A DNA stretch of 64,000 nucleotides from Butyriboletus loyo. Its lineage: Eukaryota > Basidiomycota > Agaricomycetes > Boletales > Boletaceae. Both the position numbers and the translations under genes were made by a program. Where the stretch lies: positions 176,858 to 240,857 of the forward strand of contig JBBPSI010000018.1 in the NCBI GenBank assembly GCA_038093515.1. Direction: 5' to 3'. Positions 1 through 12,781 of the stretch are shown here, piece after piece. How positions within the stretch are numbered: position 1 is the first letter of the stretch; every line of letters begins with the position of its first letter. The notes under the pieces are model-generated. The model ran no database searches, was not told the DNA's origin, and saw only the letters and a list, made by a program, of their open reading frames with translations.

Positions 1-932
1 GTTTGTGCGGATGGCCAAGAAGACGAATTACCTCACGGAGCTGATCGAACGTCATGAGCGGTGGAAAGCCGAGGGAGGAGAACGACTTGAAGAAGAGGAA
101 CAAGCTGTGGCCCAGGATCTGTACGCGATGTTCAAATTCCAAAACCCATCTCTCACGTTTTCATGTATATATGACAGGCCCGCAAGCGGCGACCCCGAGG
201 ACTTGTGGGATTTTGGGACCGTCCGACACGCTGGGCGAACGATCGGGCGTGCCAACAGCTCGATCAAAGTCTCGGGGCCGCCTTTAACATGGGAGATGAA
301 CGGCTCGGGCCGCGCAGACACCTCGACGTCCTCGTCCTCCATCTCGACCAAGCGCACCTCAAGCTCGTCGACCAAGGTCGACCTTCCACCACTCCCATCA
401 TCACCCCAATCCCCTCGTGCTCCGAGCGTGTACGAGCAATCGACCGTCAGACATCTGCCGAGCGGTGGCCCGGTAACCAATAATGGTCAGGAGACACACG
501 AGCGGGAGCCGTTGGACGAAGACAACTATGACGACCAGTATCCAGACACGTACCCCAGGGGTGTGAGTATCGTCGAGCGAAAGCGGGACGTGGAGGATGA
601 CGAGGAGTTGCCTGATACCACCATGCTCGATTCGGTCATTTTACCCGCAATAGCCTCGGTAAGTGATCTTCTTCATTTGTCGGGTCATGTGCACTCATGC
701 TGTCCTCAGTTATTCCCTCGTGTATCAACACAAGAAGCACGAGTCGCACTCAGCGCGTTACAACGAGCGTTCGCAGAAGCAGAACGCATTATACCCGGTC
801 CATCTTATCCTACGAGCAAGTGCGAAAGTAGTACTATTAATAACAGCCCGGGCGTGCCCATCTTGACTTGTATATCATGTAACTTTCACCAGACACCGAC
901 TTGCTAAAGGGCGGCATGTGCACTACTTTTGA
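1..932 (+). CDS. Germinal-centre (MST3/Nak1/Kic1-like) Ser/Thr kinase, C-terminal part, 5' end off the window
   Basis: The reading frame is open from the window edge and begins with residues AKKTNYLTELIERHERWKAE. This closely matches the segment just after the catalytic domain of GCK-III kinases (MST3/YSK1, fungal Nak1/Kic1/Sid1), so the kinase domain itself lies upstream, outside the window. A Ser/Thr/Pro-rich low-complexity linker follows, then an acidic stretch, then a short helical tail (VALSALQRAFAEAERIIPG) like the conserved C-terminus of fungal members. A 51-nt intron at 659-709 keeps the frame. The last exon is ambiguous: reading straight through stops at 905-907, while splicing 821-892 gives a stop at 930-932. 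The family works in polarity and septation (MOR/RAM-type networks). It converges on the AP-3 delta gene with about 30 bp between stop codons. Confidence 0.75.
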
Positions 933-962
933 GGAACTCGTCGCGCGGACAAGGACAAGCCA

Positions 963-3900
963 TCAACCGTCCGGGTTCACCGTCCGTTTCTTCTTGGTCG
1001 ACGAAGGGCCCTTCTTCTTTGCCCGTGTGACCTTGATAGGTTCTGGTGTGCTCGCTCGCGTATCTTCACCTGGCATCTCGTACTGTTGGAATGACGGTAA
1101 CATCGGAGGTGGCGTCGATATACGATCGAACAAACCCGGCGTTTGCTGTCGAGAAGCTGGTGTAGGCGGCTCCGGGGTGACGCCCTCTGGCATCTCGCCT
1201 TCCTTCTCCACGACAAAACGGGGTGGTACGGACCGGTAGGTGTCACTCCGAAGCACAAACAGACGGGATTCCTCTAAATATACAAGCGCGCATCAGTGGT
1301 GCGGGGGGCTTGACAAGGTTTCGCGAATCAAAAGCATCACCTTTGGGCAGCAGCGGTGGCAGATCGTCCAAACGCACCACCGGTATCGAGTCAACGTCAT
1401 CGACAACCGTCCTCGTTGGTTGTTCGTCCGTGATATAATATGGATCCTCCCTCATCCTCTCTAATCGTTCCGCTCTGAGCTAAATTCGCGTCAGATACAA
1501 ACACACGAGCGCTGATCCATCAATACTGACCCGTTCTCGTTCTGCTAGTTCCTCTGCGGTCTCCTCTGGTTCTTGTGGTACAAGCTCTTCCACGGTCGAA
1601 TCCTCCTTACGTTTCTTCTTGCCTCCCTTCACCTTCGTCCGGCTCGGTGTTTCCTTTTCCTTTCCCTTCTTGCTCTTCTTGACCTTTTTCTCGATCTCGT
1701 GACTTTCGTCATCGACAAGGGGTCCTTGCATCGCTGGTACAATCCAGGTATCGAGATCGAGACCTTCTGGAACGGGTACGCTGGCCTGAGCTGCCGGTGC
1801 GACCGGTCCAAGTTCATACGACGACACTAGGGGCCGAATCAAATACAAGCTCTTTGGGAAACTGGGTTCATCGACGGAATCGAAAGTAGAAGTCAGTGCA
1901 TCCGTCAACCCATTTTCTCCTCTCGGTCGATATCCCACGAGATCGTGCTTGATGAATGTGAACAATTGAAGAATGTTTGCAGCCTGTAGGGAGTTTAGTG
2001 TTTCGGCGTGCGGGCAGACGACGTATGGCTTACCCGCTCCTGTACTTCAATGTGCGGGCTGGAGACAAATTCATCCATTTGCTCGATCATTGTTTCCACA
2101 GCGCTCTTGACCTTTTCCAAGAGGTCGTTTGTCCATTGTTGAGCAGCTTCGGTGGCCCAGTACCCGAAGATCTTATTTGCGGCTTGGATATACACGGCAA
2201 TGATCTCGGGGTCCAGTAAGGCGACGTTTGGATGCAAAAGATAAGGTAAAAGTTCCTCCGGTGCCAGCAACTCGCTGTGGACGCCGTCGAGTCAAAAGAC
2301 AACGCGGATGACCACCGAATACGACACGCACTCGCAGAACTCTCCGCATATCCATGCAGCGGCCCATAGAACTTCGGAACAACTCCCTGGCTTGCCTGCA
2401 TTCAACCAAAGTGTCTCATCGGAGAGGACCTTGACCATCAACTTGACAGCATAAGCGCGCGCTGCCCTCACACGACTAACGACATCCACTAATTGATCGC
2501 GAATTTGTGTGCCAATGTCCACGTTCGAGATATACGTGAGGTCGACAAGGACGGAGAGATACCACTCAAAGTCGACCACGTGGTCGTAAGTTGAGCTGTA
2601 GCACATTGAGATGATATGCTGTGAAAGGACGAGACGGTAAGCGGGAGACTGTGAGGGAGCAGACGGGGCTTTCGAGGGAATGGAAGGCGTGACGTGTTGG
2701 GAGAGTGATTGGACTGCAGAAGGAAGAGATGGACCTTCGGGCTGAACAAGATGGGACAAGAGTTGCTGGACGATGGATTGCAAATTATGTCGTGTCACCT
2801 ATGTTATATGAGGAGATGTTTGGAATGTGAGGAAGCGAAAACGGCTCACAAGAGCTGTTATGAGATCGAGAGCGCGCATTCGGATACTAATGTCATCATC
2901 ATCGACACTGGCAAGAATCGTATCCTGATGTTCTGCGACCAATTCGGGATGAGTAGGTACTATTTTGACCATTGCAAGGAGGGCGATGTACTTGACTGCT
3001 CGGTCGGACGATCAGTAGGTACACGAGAGCTTTAAATCATTACACCGACGATTCTGATCCACATCTTGAAGGAATGCAGCAAGCTTTGAGACGCAGGTTT
3101 GAGCGAGAGATAGGCCAGAAGATCCCTGGAGCATGTTACCAATTATGCAAGTGTGAACACATTCGTAAAGAAGAGAAATTGCGGAGGTGGTAGTGATCAA
3201 ATCAGTTATCGGAGGTTTGAGTTTCTTGACCAACCGTGGTTCATGAGGAGAAATGGCTCCAAACTAAGACTCCATAAGTACGAAGGCCGGGGCCACCAGG
3301 AAACGTAAGCAGACCAATTTAACGATCTTGATGAGCATCCAGTTATTGGATGAGGTGGTGAGCAGGTGAAATAATTGGGGTGCCAATGGTAGGTAATCTT
3401 GGGGGTTTCGCCGTGCAAGTTCACATAGTACATTGACAGCAGCAGAAACAACGCCTGAGAGTCGAAGGTTAGCAGAATGTAGGTCGCAACGAGTATGAAC
3501 TGACCTGAATCCGAATCATCAAGTTTCTCCTGCATGCGGGTGATGCATTGTCGGAGGACGTCGGGATATTTCTCGCAGACGCGATACAACGTGAGGACAG
3601 CCCTCTTGCGAATGTGTGGGCGGGAGTGTGAAAGCATCGCTGTAAGCTCGGGGCTGAGATCTCGCGCAAGGTCGGCTGTGACGATGTCAGAGACGCCATT
3701 TAACGTAATGGCGACATCAGCGGGACTGGAGCTCAGATCCTAACATCATAAACGCGGAGGGCGAGGAGAGAGGGGAAGGGACACACCTTCTTAAGAAGGT
3801 TTGTTGTGAGCATGAGGACATCGGTGTCTTGGTCGAATGACTGAGCTGCGGCAAGATACCCGACGGCCTTGAGATGAATCTTGGGAGAAGACATGACCTC

Positions 3901-4162
3901 GACGACGTGGAATGACGCCCAGGACATGTCGTAGCCGAGCATTTCGAGCTGTGATGGATGGCATGAGCTCGCGGAAGGGGATGACGAAGAAGGGGCACAC
4001 ACGCACATATGTTAGCTTCATGACTGCGCCAGCCTTGAGCTCCATGTCCTTGCTCTTGATCTCACGTCTGATTTCTTCATTGGCCTGCGCGATGAACTTG
4101 GCCTCGTCGTTTTTGTTTGCCCTGAGACCTCGGATGAGGTCCTGGAGGGTGCGCTCCCACAT
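963..4162 (-). CDS. apl5: AP-3 adaptor complex subunit delta (Apl5)
   Basis: Large adaptin subunit of AP-3, the coat adaptor that carries cargo from Golgi/endosomes to the vacuole. Translation starts at 4162 with MWERTLQDLIRGLRANKNDE and continues through the classic delta N-terminus (KAGAVMKLTY, then LEMLGYDMSWASFHVVEVMS). HEAT-like exons follow over the next 2 kb, including LSHSRPHIRKRAVLTLYRVC and LLYECVHTCI. The trunk ends near 2300 and a conserved helical block (LLPYLLHPNVALLDPEIIAV) leads into a Lys/Glu-rich hinge at about 1500-1830, as expected for delta adaptins. The last exon ends PDG at 963-965. At least ten short introns interrupt it. It is divergent from the TBC-domain gene, with 183 bp between start codons. 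Family assignment is strong; individual exon borders are approximate. Confidence 0.93.
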
Positions 4163-4345
4163 TGTGGATGGAGGCTAAGCAACCAAGCCGCGAGCGCGTC
4201 GAAATGTCAACAGGCTGAGAGATCGCGTGTCGATTTGGCAGTTTGGGCCAAGCAGTGTTTCTTCGGACTGGGTCGGGTCAAATGTATAATAAGAGTGAGA
4301 ATGAGAGTTACGGTAGTGCGTAGAGAATGTACATATTACTAGGCG
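4163..4345. promoter_or_regulatory. Divergent promoter between apl5 and the TBC gene
   Basis: A 183-bp interval separates the AP-3 delta start codon from the first possible start of the TBC gene, so it must hold both promoters unless the TBC gene starts further downstream (4436 or 4591). No convincing TATA box was identified. Its extent follows only from the flanking start codons. Confidence 0.4.
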
Positions 4346-6705
4346 ATGTACACAGCAGAAGTACTACAAGTGGAGTTGAAAGGGACCTCCCACTCACTCA
4401 CTCTCACTCTTTCTCCTTCCCCACATCCTCTTTTTATGGAGGCTCCCTCCTTTTCTTCCTCGCCGTTGCCCTCGCCGTCGCAACGTCTACCACCCTCTCT
4501 ACCGTGTGCGGTGTCCTCACTCCCTGATCTCACTTCCCCCACAGACCACGAGGGCAGTCCATCTGAAACTACAATATTCTCCATCTACTCCATGTACGGC
4601 AACGACGAACAACGCGCCAGCTGGTCTGCCCCGCCCTTCGAGAACAGCTCGCGAGAGCTCGACCTTTCTCTCGGTGATAGCTTCACTTACCACAACAGCT
4701 TCTTTAATCACTCCAGTCTGCACTCTCCAAACGGTGATTATGTTGATTTCCGACCGCGATCCAAGTTGCCGAACCCTCACGGGGGCACATGTCTCTCCTC
4801 CATCTCTGATTCTTCTGCTCACCTCGAATACGCTAGCACGTCCACGCACTATGGCTCTCCCGTGCCAGCGGACACCCTCGAGCACCCTCCACGCTCACCA
4901 CGCGTTTCCTTCGGGCAGAACCGTCCTAGGAGCACCGTTACTTCGTGTACTTCACAGTCAGATTCAAAGCCTATCTCTCCCCGTCTACAGCTCAATTCAC
5001 TTCCCACTCCCCCTCATAGTCGTCCTCCATCCGTCCTCAGACGGTCTGATTCCCCCTTACCTGACCCTGCCTTAAATTCGCTACCACCCAAACCATCCGC
5101 TTCCCTAGCCGCCCCTCAATCCGCTCAAACACCCTCTTCTTCCACGACCGCGAGACAACATTCAAAGCTCAGTTTTCCCTCCAGCAAAACGTCTCTCGTG
5201 CCTTCAGAAGGGGAAGACTTGGACTCTTTTCATGTACGCAGTACATACGCGCAGCTCGAAGCGACTGGTGTGAAAGGTGACGGATACGAAGACGGTATCG
5301 AACGTACCCGCGCTCGACAGCGCGTGAGCAGACCCACCGAACTTCGTGCCGACACTTCCCTATCCAGCCCGGCAGAGAAATCCCGTGACCTTCTTGTTGA
5401 AGAGGTCAACGTTCTTGCTAGTTTGGACCGGTGAGCTCAACCCACGGAGCATTCTGTCTCCTTTCATTGCTTATTCTATCATCAGTTATGGTTTCTTCAC
5501 CGTTGCTTCACATGATCGTCTAGTCCGCTTACCGTCAGCACCCTTACTTAGGCGCCTCTCCACAGTCACTGCGGGGCCAAGAACAGCTCCAAGTCAGGCT
5601 ATGTCCGTCACTTCATTACCGCCCCCTTCATCTCCCTCTAAGGAGGCCGAACGAATAGCCAAGTGGGGTAGAATGATGCAGGTCTCTTCCCGTGATCGCG
5701 GTGGGAACGCTGAGTCATGGAACGTAAGAGCGTCAAAGGCACACAAGTTGCGCCGACGAGTTTACAAGGGCATACCTGATCGGTGGAGAAGCGCAGCGTG
5801 GGAGGTACTCATGAATGCATATGCCAAGTCAGGCTACGGTGAAGTACTCGGATTAGCGGAATGTTATCGATTAGATATCGAGAAGCCATCAAGCTATGAC
5901 ATACAAATCGATCTCGATGTCCCCAGGACGATCAGCGGCCACGTCTTGTTCCGGACTCGCTATGGTCTGGGGTAAGTGCACCTTATCCTCATCGTATTTA
6001 CGCTTATACTATGTCCTTAGCCAACGCTACCTCTTCCATGCTCTCCATTCATTTTCTCTGCGGTGTGAAGAGTGCGGCTATGTCCAGGGCATGGGCCCAA
6101 TAGCTGCCACTCTTCTCTGCTACTTTGGGCCAGAGAAGGTTTATGCGGCGCTGACGCGCCTGCATGATGCCTATGCTATGCATACGATTTTCTCACCTGG
6201 TTTCCCCGGCCTTTTGGAGTCCATATACGTTCAGGAACGAATCATGCACCTCAAGATGCCTGATGTCTATGCCGCTTTTAAAAAGCATATGATCTCAACG
6301 ACGTCGTATGCTACCAAGTGGTATATCACCCTATTCGCCAATTCGGTACCCTTCCAGACACAGTTGCGATTATGGGACGCGTTCCTGTTAGATGGTCCTG
6401 ACGTATTTATCGCCGTTGCCGTTGCCATCGTTTGGACATACCGAGGTAATGTCTTTGCCCACGCGTGACAACCAGAGAATCTTACCTCGTCGAGTCATAC
6501 AGATCACATCACGTCGAGCTCGGCCAACTTTGAAACCGTGTTATCGCTGTTATCGTCTTTCTTCCTTCCGGAAGATGATGACGTCTTTCTATCTTGGATA
6601 GAACAGCTCCTGACCGACAAGAAACTGAGAACAGAGATGCAGGACTGGCGCCAAGACTGGCATCAGCTCGTTGCATCCGGTCAGGAAGGCAGTGCGCTTC
6701 TATAG
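4346..6705 (+). CDS. TBC-domain Rab GTPase-activating protein
   Basis: A long Ser/Pro-rich, probably disordered N-terminal half (4346-5430) is joined by an intron ending near 5486 to a TBC domain. The domain entry KGIPDRWRSAAWEVLMNAYA is typical. Both catalytic fingers of TBC GAPs are visible: the arginine finger in IDLDVPRT and the glutamine finger in GYVQGMGPIA. Further exons carry LHDAYAMHTIFSPGFPGL, a TKWYITLFA block and LRLWDAFLLDGPDVFIAVAV, the usual end of the fold. A short last exon ends at the TAG at 6703-6705. Introns lie near 5431-5486, 5973-6020 and 6446-6500. The protein should switch off a Rab GTPase on membranes; which Rab cannot be told. Start candidates are ATGs at 4346, 4436 and 4591; the C/T-rich stretch before 4436 makes the later ones possible. 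Confidence 0.88.
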
Positions 6706-7049
6706 CCTCGGCGTCGAGTCGTCCTTGCGCATCCGTTGATGCCTGCTTCACGTCGCTTGATCACATGTTTCACCTTCCTTTACTTTTTCTTTATTCTGTT
6801 CATATATACATCCACGTCGTAACGAACACTTTTTTTGCATCGTCCACAGAACTCACTTGGTTTAATATTGCTTACAACACAAGATAATCTGTCGTTGTAT
6901 TCATCTCCCCCTAAATGCAATCACGCATTCATGGCTTCTATGCTCTTTTTTTTTTCCTCGGCATGTATAGGATGTGGGAAACGAAGATATGGATCATAAA
7001 CACGAAGCAGCACACAAGGGATAAATTACGCATCGTGCGGGCGATAAAC
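6706..7049. other. Intergenic region between converging genes
   Basis: The 3' ends of the TBC gene and the MATE gene face each other here. The stretch is T-rich in places, with a poly-T run near 6945-6956. Only short ORFs without coding character are present, so it should hold the two 3' UTRs and polyadenylation sites. Confidence 0.5.
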
Positions 7050-10029
7050 TCAGACAAGAGCACCAAGGCCTCTCGGCTCGATGGTGGGTTGAACTCCACC
7101 CTCTCCGCTTGGAGCATTCTGTCCCCTCTCACCTACAGCTTTCTTCCAGTTGGTCCTCACTAGCACAATCGTGGCTACCAAGCAGGAGTACGCTAAACTG
7201 ACAGTCAAGCCAACCCACAAACCAGCGAGTCCCCATTGTTTCGGAAAGGCAAGATACATCCCAAGAGGGATACCTGCAGGAATACACACGAATCCATCAT
7301 TTAGTTCTTCAACGAACACATGACCAAAAAAATAAGAATAAAAATACCAACCTAAAAAGTAGTCCGCACTGACATGGATATGTCAGAAACTGTTCTGAAA
7401 AATTGTGGTAGGAAGATGTGAACAAATCACCTCGCGTTGAGTGAAGGAAATACAGCCGTTTTTCCCAGAGCCCCAAGCGAACTGTCGACCCACGCTCCGA
7501 TGCCCTGAACAGCCTGAAAGACAGCTATGACGGGCAATAGCGCAGACACGCTCTGAAGAATGACTGCGAATCACGTTTGAGTTGTCCAGGAACTGGCGGA
7601 GAGCTTGACGTCTGTACTCACTCGGATCATTGTTAAACAACCGTCCCCAAGACGCCGCAAATGCGATGAGGATATTACTAGCGAAAGGCGTCAGTGTCAG
7701 CGCTTCCGGTCCGTGGATCCTTCACGAGACAAACCTGATGACGATGACCCCTCCCAATGTGCCGACGAACGCGACGGAAGCTGCGATCTTGGCACGTCGT
7801 ACGTCACCTTTAGTCATCCACTTTTTGATCCTGGTGGGGTGACTCAGCCCTGCACAGGTGATGCCATATTGAAGTTTCATTACCGGTCGGATGAGACGTT
7901 ACTCATTGCTTTTGGAGCCTGGTATAGCGTCGTGGCCGTCGTGAGTAATACCGCCTGCGTGGCGAGAGCATCTGGACCGAGCCTAGCGATGTTTTAGCAA
8001 CGTTCACCGTAGGCACACGTGAAGATCACACATGCTTGCAACGACTGTAATATTGTCGGGAGTGAAGAAAAGGACTCGAAAACCACGGACTCACCTCCTC
8101 CGAAATCCTTTGACCAGAGCTGAGATGCGCTCTTCAAAATGCCGGATACACCTGCAAAAACCAGCGTTCCTAGACCAGTGAAAAATGTGACTTGTGTAGT
8201 ATCCTGCGGTGGTTCTGGGACGTGATTGCCGCCTGTCAGACGACCAGAGTTCCTGTTTACACTGACAGGTTCGTCGGGGACAATATTAAGTCCACGTAGG
8301 TATTCCGCCTCTTCTCGTATCGCTCGCTGGACAATATAAATAATCATCATGATGGCAAGGGCATTGTGACTCAGGACGGTGCACAGTGGAGCTCCAGCGA
8401 AACCTAACCGAAGGGCAGGTATCGGCCCATCGACTGAGAAATACGACGTAGACTATCGTTCAGTCTAGGCGGCCCAACAATCCATAAGATGGTATCTCAC
8501 CGAGAAGATAATTCAAAACCATGTTCAGTGGCGCAGTAGTCGAAAGGATGCGCGTGTGCACTTTGGAGAGCCCTTCATACAGGAGTCGACGTTAGCACAA
8601 CACAGTTGTTACTAAACAAATTGCTTCACCTTGAGAGGTCAGATATCGCCTGTTACGGGGTTCAGCACTGATCTCGAAGAGAATACACCAAATTACTTCG
8701 ATATTTCGCCAATCGCGTATCCTGGTAGTCCTGCAGCTGTGACTTGGAGGAACTTGCTCGCGGGGGCAGCGACCTCTGGCGATTGGCCAAGTCGCTGCAA
8801 AAGGGTAGCAGATTGAATGGCCCAGAGATTGGTGATTGGCTGAAGAAAAAAATGACATCGAGTCGGCATCTTCGCCGGAATCGAACAAAGATTTGCACTC
8901 ACAAATAAGACAACGCCAGTGACTACTGCTGCTTGTGCACAGGAAATCTTCGCGATGCGACGATTCGGAGCGCTCGCGAGGATTTTGTCCAATGAGCTGA
9001 AAAATAGAATTAGAACCCATTGACAAGGTAGCCAAGAGATGATCGAGAGTAGCGCGTTCACGACTGACCTGATAAAGCCCTGGATGATGCTATATCCCGT
9101 TACACTTGCCACCGCCGTGCCGATAGTGCTCGCAGCAAGATCGGTGGTTGACAAATGTCCCAAGGATACCGTAGGTGCTATCACGAGTGAATGCTCTTGC
9201 AAGTGTATGCTTCAGCATGATTTAGTCTAATGCAAGGATCATGTATAGAGTCGCGTGCTTACAATAACCATCCACCACCATCCTTTGCAAGAACGTAACA
9301 CTCTACAAGAATCATGAAAAACGGCCCATAATTGTCCGATTCCACATTATCTAGCGCATCGACATCAGGGAGACGACTCAGCAGAGGGGATAGCAGGCGG
9401 CGAAGTAATCCCTCGGCCTGTTTCGTCGCGAAAGCTTTGGGATCGTGAAGGGCACCCAGTAAAGGTGTTGTCTCTGTAGCGATCGTATTGACGTTTGGTT
9501 CATCGGCAAGTTTTGTGTCGGCAAAGTACGAGCCCACAATGGGAAGCTTGGCAGCGTAAACGAAAACGATGGAGCGCAGTCTAGCTAGTACCAAAACCTG
9601 TGCCTTGCCTTTGATGTCCTTCGTAGAGCTAATCGCAGCAGTGTTCGCCACATTACCGACAAGAGTTATAGGATTTCCTGCTGACGTTTCGATTTCCTGC
9701 TCAATGGTGATACTCGGCCCTTGAAGCGACTTCTGCGATATCACCGGATTTCCGTTGGTGGGAACATGGTAATCCGAGGGCGGAGGGACAGCGTGTACTT
9801 CACCTTGAAGTCCACCAGGTGCAATAGATGGTAACAATCCTTCCGTACGGGCTTCGAGTTCATCTACCCCGACGCTGCCCGAACACGTTTGCACAACCAA
9901 AGTGACCGCATCCCCTGCAAGATTGGGGCTCGTGTGCACGTCCTCATCAGTGTGACCGCCTTGAGATGCGTCAGGAGGATTCGAAACGCTTTCCTCAACC
10001 GTTTGGAGAACGACTTGCTTGAGGTCCAT
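7050..10029 (-). CDS. MATE-family multidrug/toxin extrusion transporter with a long N-terminal tail
   Basis: Proton- or sodium-coupled efflux protein of the MATE (MatE) family. The first exon (10029 down to about 9260) encodes roughly 245 residues of hydrophilic N-terminal tail with the acidic dileucine-like string ETTPLL. The transporter core follows: APTVSLGHLSTTDLAASTIG and SVTGYSIIQGF match the first MATE repeat, and AAGLPGYAIGEISK is the hallmark Gly-Leu-Pro-Gly-Tyr segment before TM5. The C-terminal exon reads GMYLAFPKQWGLAGLWVGLT and ends at 7050. About nine short introns are inferred; some middle exons (7400-8550) are reconstructed only roughly. Similar fungal proteins sit in the vacuolar or plasma membrane. 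The substrate is unknown. Confidence 0.87.
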
Positions 10030-10813
10030 TCTAGCAATAGTCGGCCACGTCGATGGACAAGATCAAGCCCGAGCTGGCGAAAGCGAGATACGCTAGTTCG
10101 GGCCCATGAATCTGGGTCCAAGTATGTACCTCTTGTAGGTAATAGAGCGCAGTGTGCCTCGTCTATTTTTGCTGAAAAATGTACGGCATCTGAGCGGTTT
10201 TGCCTTCAAGTTGCCTGTCATTGCTTGACGGATCCGGTTCGATATGGGGCATCGTCGCACCCGATAGTTGGGTGACTCGCCGTAGCGCCGTTTACTGTGA
10301 AAAAAATGTTTAACTCTGACCACGGATTCAGACATGCATGGCTGTTGAGTGACCAAACGTTGAGACTCATGAACCGCTAGTTAACGGTGTTCATGTTCAA
10401 GTCACTGTAGTCTGTGTGTACTGCGTATTTGAAAGGACGGGCGACTTTCTTCATGATTATCTGCGGCCCCTACCAAAGTGGCAGGCTGGAGTAGCAGCAT
10501 CAAGTGCCAGCCCTGGTAGCGCTTCCAAAATCAAAATCGACCCGCCAGTCAGCCCAAGGAGTAAACTTTGTGGGCTACATCCGGGATACGCACTGGCGTT
10601 GGACTCTGGAAAGCTCGACGTAGTCAATGTCGGACATGATTGATGAATGCATGAGGCTGTTGAGTCCCTCACCGACTGCATGCATGCAGACATTTCATTC
10701 CAATTTCATCCCCGTCACTACTAACACGGTCTTGCTGTGTTCATGAAGTACTCTGGTTTCCAATCCACTGGATTTTACGCAATCACACCTCATCTTCACC
10801 CACCACCGCCGTC
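10030..10813. other. Intergenic region upstream of the MATE gene
   Basis: Contains the promoter of the MATE gene and the 3' end of dml1. ORFs on both strands (such as 10416-10643) are short, overlap one another and show no recognisable protein. Nothing further is supported. Confidence 0.45.
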
Positions 10814-12781
10814 CTAGGTTTCGCCATACTCGTCTACAATATCCCACAAGGTGCTGACAAGTTCCTTCACCTCGTCATCCTCCAGTCCCATCGCTAAGAG
10901 TGCGCTATCGCGCCGCTTCGCTGCACTCTCCACGAAACGGGCATAGCTAGATATGTGACCTCCAGTGGACGGAGAGGTCGATAACGAAGATATCGTCTTG
11001 AGTGCCTTGGGTCGAGCGTCTGGAAAGATCGAAGAGAAAGAAGTGGGGATTGGGTAGCTCGGTAGATGGTGCCTTCCCAGCGCGGTGCCAGTTTAGACTG
11101 TGCGACATGGACGGGGAAACTGCGCACCACATCAATAGTGGTTGTTTCAATTCATGTGTGTTACTCCACGCATTGTAGGCTGCTACTTCATCCTGGGAGA
11201 ACCCACGGGATACATCCCGTCTTGCAAAAAGTGCTCGACCCTAGGATGAACTCAATAATCGATAGCGTAACGTATCCTCAAAACTAACGTCGGAGTGGAA
11301 GGATAAGCTTGCAAGATCCTGAAGATTTTCGGTAGAAAATCCCTGTGGATACAATGTGCCACGGAGCACGGCAAATGGAGACGACTTCCTCCAATTCAGA
11401 TGTGCGACAATTGTTTGAAGGTCATCCAAGCCACCCTTCAACCTATCGACGCTTAACTGATAAAGCTACAAAAGATATATGTATGCATTACCTCAGCGGA
11501 AGGGTTGCAGTTTCGATGTGAGTTGATAGAATTGCGGAGGATTGGTAGAGAGATTTGCTCTGTTGCTATTTAGTCTCTGAGGTAACAACACGGCGGGAAC
11601 GAACATCAATATCATGTCCAGAAAACCAACCACTATTTTCCCAGAGAGGAGGGGATAAAATCGGAACAGTCAGATCGCAAAACTCGGCGAGGCTTCGTAA
11701 TGAGAGGATGTCGTTGAGAACTTGCTTTATCTGGGACGACTTTGGACCAGAAGAGTTGGATGGGTGTATGCATCAGGTAATTATGACAGCTCACATCTCC
11801 GATGTTGGCATCGAGCGGGCTGATGCTTGAAAGACAAGCAAACGTCATGATCGTGGCTTTTGGATGCTCCTCGCGGAAGGCAGATAACAAGGAATCTGAG
11901 AAACCACCGAAAGTCGAGGTGTCCTGGATCATTTGTACTCCCTATGCAATAAATTTCGTTGTTTAATCCTCATTCGCAGACGTCTTAGTCCCCTTCACCT
12001 GGAAATTGTTGCAATCCTCCACCAGGAGGCGGAGGGACCCATCCATTAGTTCTGCATTCTGCCCAATCCCTTAACCGAAGGACGATAAATATCGCAATAT
12101 ACGTACATCGTCATACCGAAAAAAGGTCTCGCGACTGGCATTCCAATCGCCTTCGACAAGTTCTGGTACACCCGGAATTGCCTGGATCGACTTGGGATCA
12201 AAAAAGACACGACTGAAATCGGACCAGTATCTGATCTTCGTTGTGATGATTGGTTCCGCTTGTTCACTGTTACCCTCAAGGTCAAGACGGGAATGGTATT
12301 CGCTCTGGGGGATTCGCTCTTGTTCATGACGAACTACACCCCCGTGCCTGTCACGACAGGAAGAACGAGGCCGTCGTGCTACGGGACTCGGCGAACTCAC
12401 CAAGTTGTCGGCGAAGTCAGAGCCTCTTCCTGACGCGAATCCCTTGCAAGTGTGCCAAAATTTGCTTTACAAAGTCATGGTACGTGAGCTAATGCCTGAA
12501 TTGCTCTTTGCAAAAAGCACTCGCACATTTCTGATCAAAAGCAAGGAGCCTCGGGCAGAGAGTAGGCTGATTCTGCGAATTGGGTGTAGGTGACACACTA
12601 CCAGGACAGGTTGGCACACACGTACGTGTTTATCACGCCCCTCTTTGAATGAGATGTTACAATCAGTTACTATGGGGATGTCGTCTTCATCGTAGACAAA
12701 GTAGCTCTCCTGTGTATTCCAGTAGTGGGTTCCGGTATAGTTTGAGAGCGAACCAGCTTGAATATGGATGATCTCTCTCAT
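10814..12781 (-). CDS. dml1: Dml1/Misato, tubulin-like mitochondrial inheritance protein
   Basis: The predicted start at 12781 gives MREIIHIQAGSLSNYTGTHY followed by WNTQESYF, the diagnostic N-terminus of the Dml1/Misato family (a degenerate tubulin/FtsZ-like segment). Later exons include YWSDFSRVFFDPKSIQAIPG, GDWNASRETFFRYDD, and a block with LLVEDCNNFQGVQ continuing into DTSTFGGFSDSLLSAFREE, all in family order. The final exon, ending with a TAG at 10814-10816, carries the acidic tail LEDDEVKELVSTLWDIVDEY. About ten short introns. In yeast the protein is needed for partitioning of mitochondria and mtDNA; in animals it affects mitochondrial shape. It is read as one gene although no single ORF exceeds about 125 codons. 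Confidence 0.88.

Noticed and set aside
52..480. 142-codon minus-strand ORF
   Set aside because: Antisense to the kinase tail; its low-complexity composition mirrors the Ser/Thr-rich linker.
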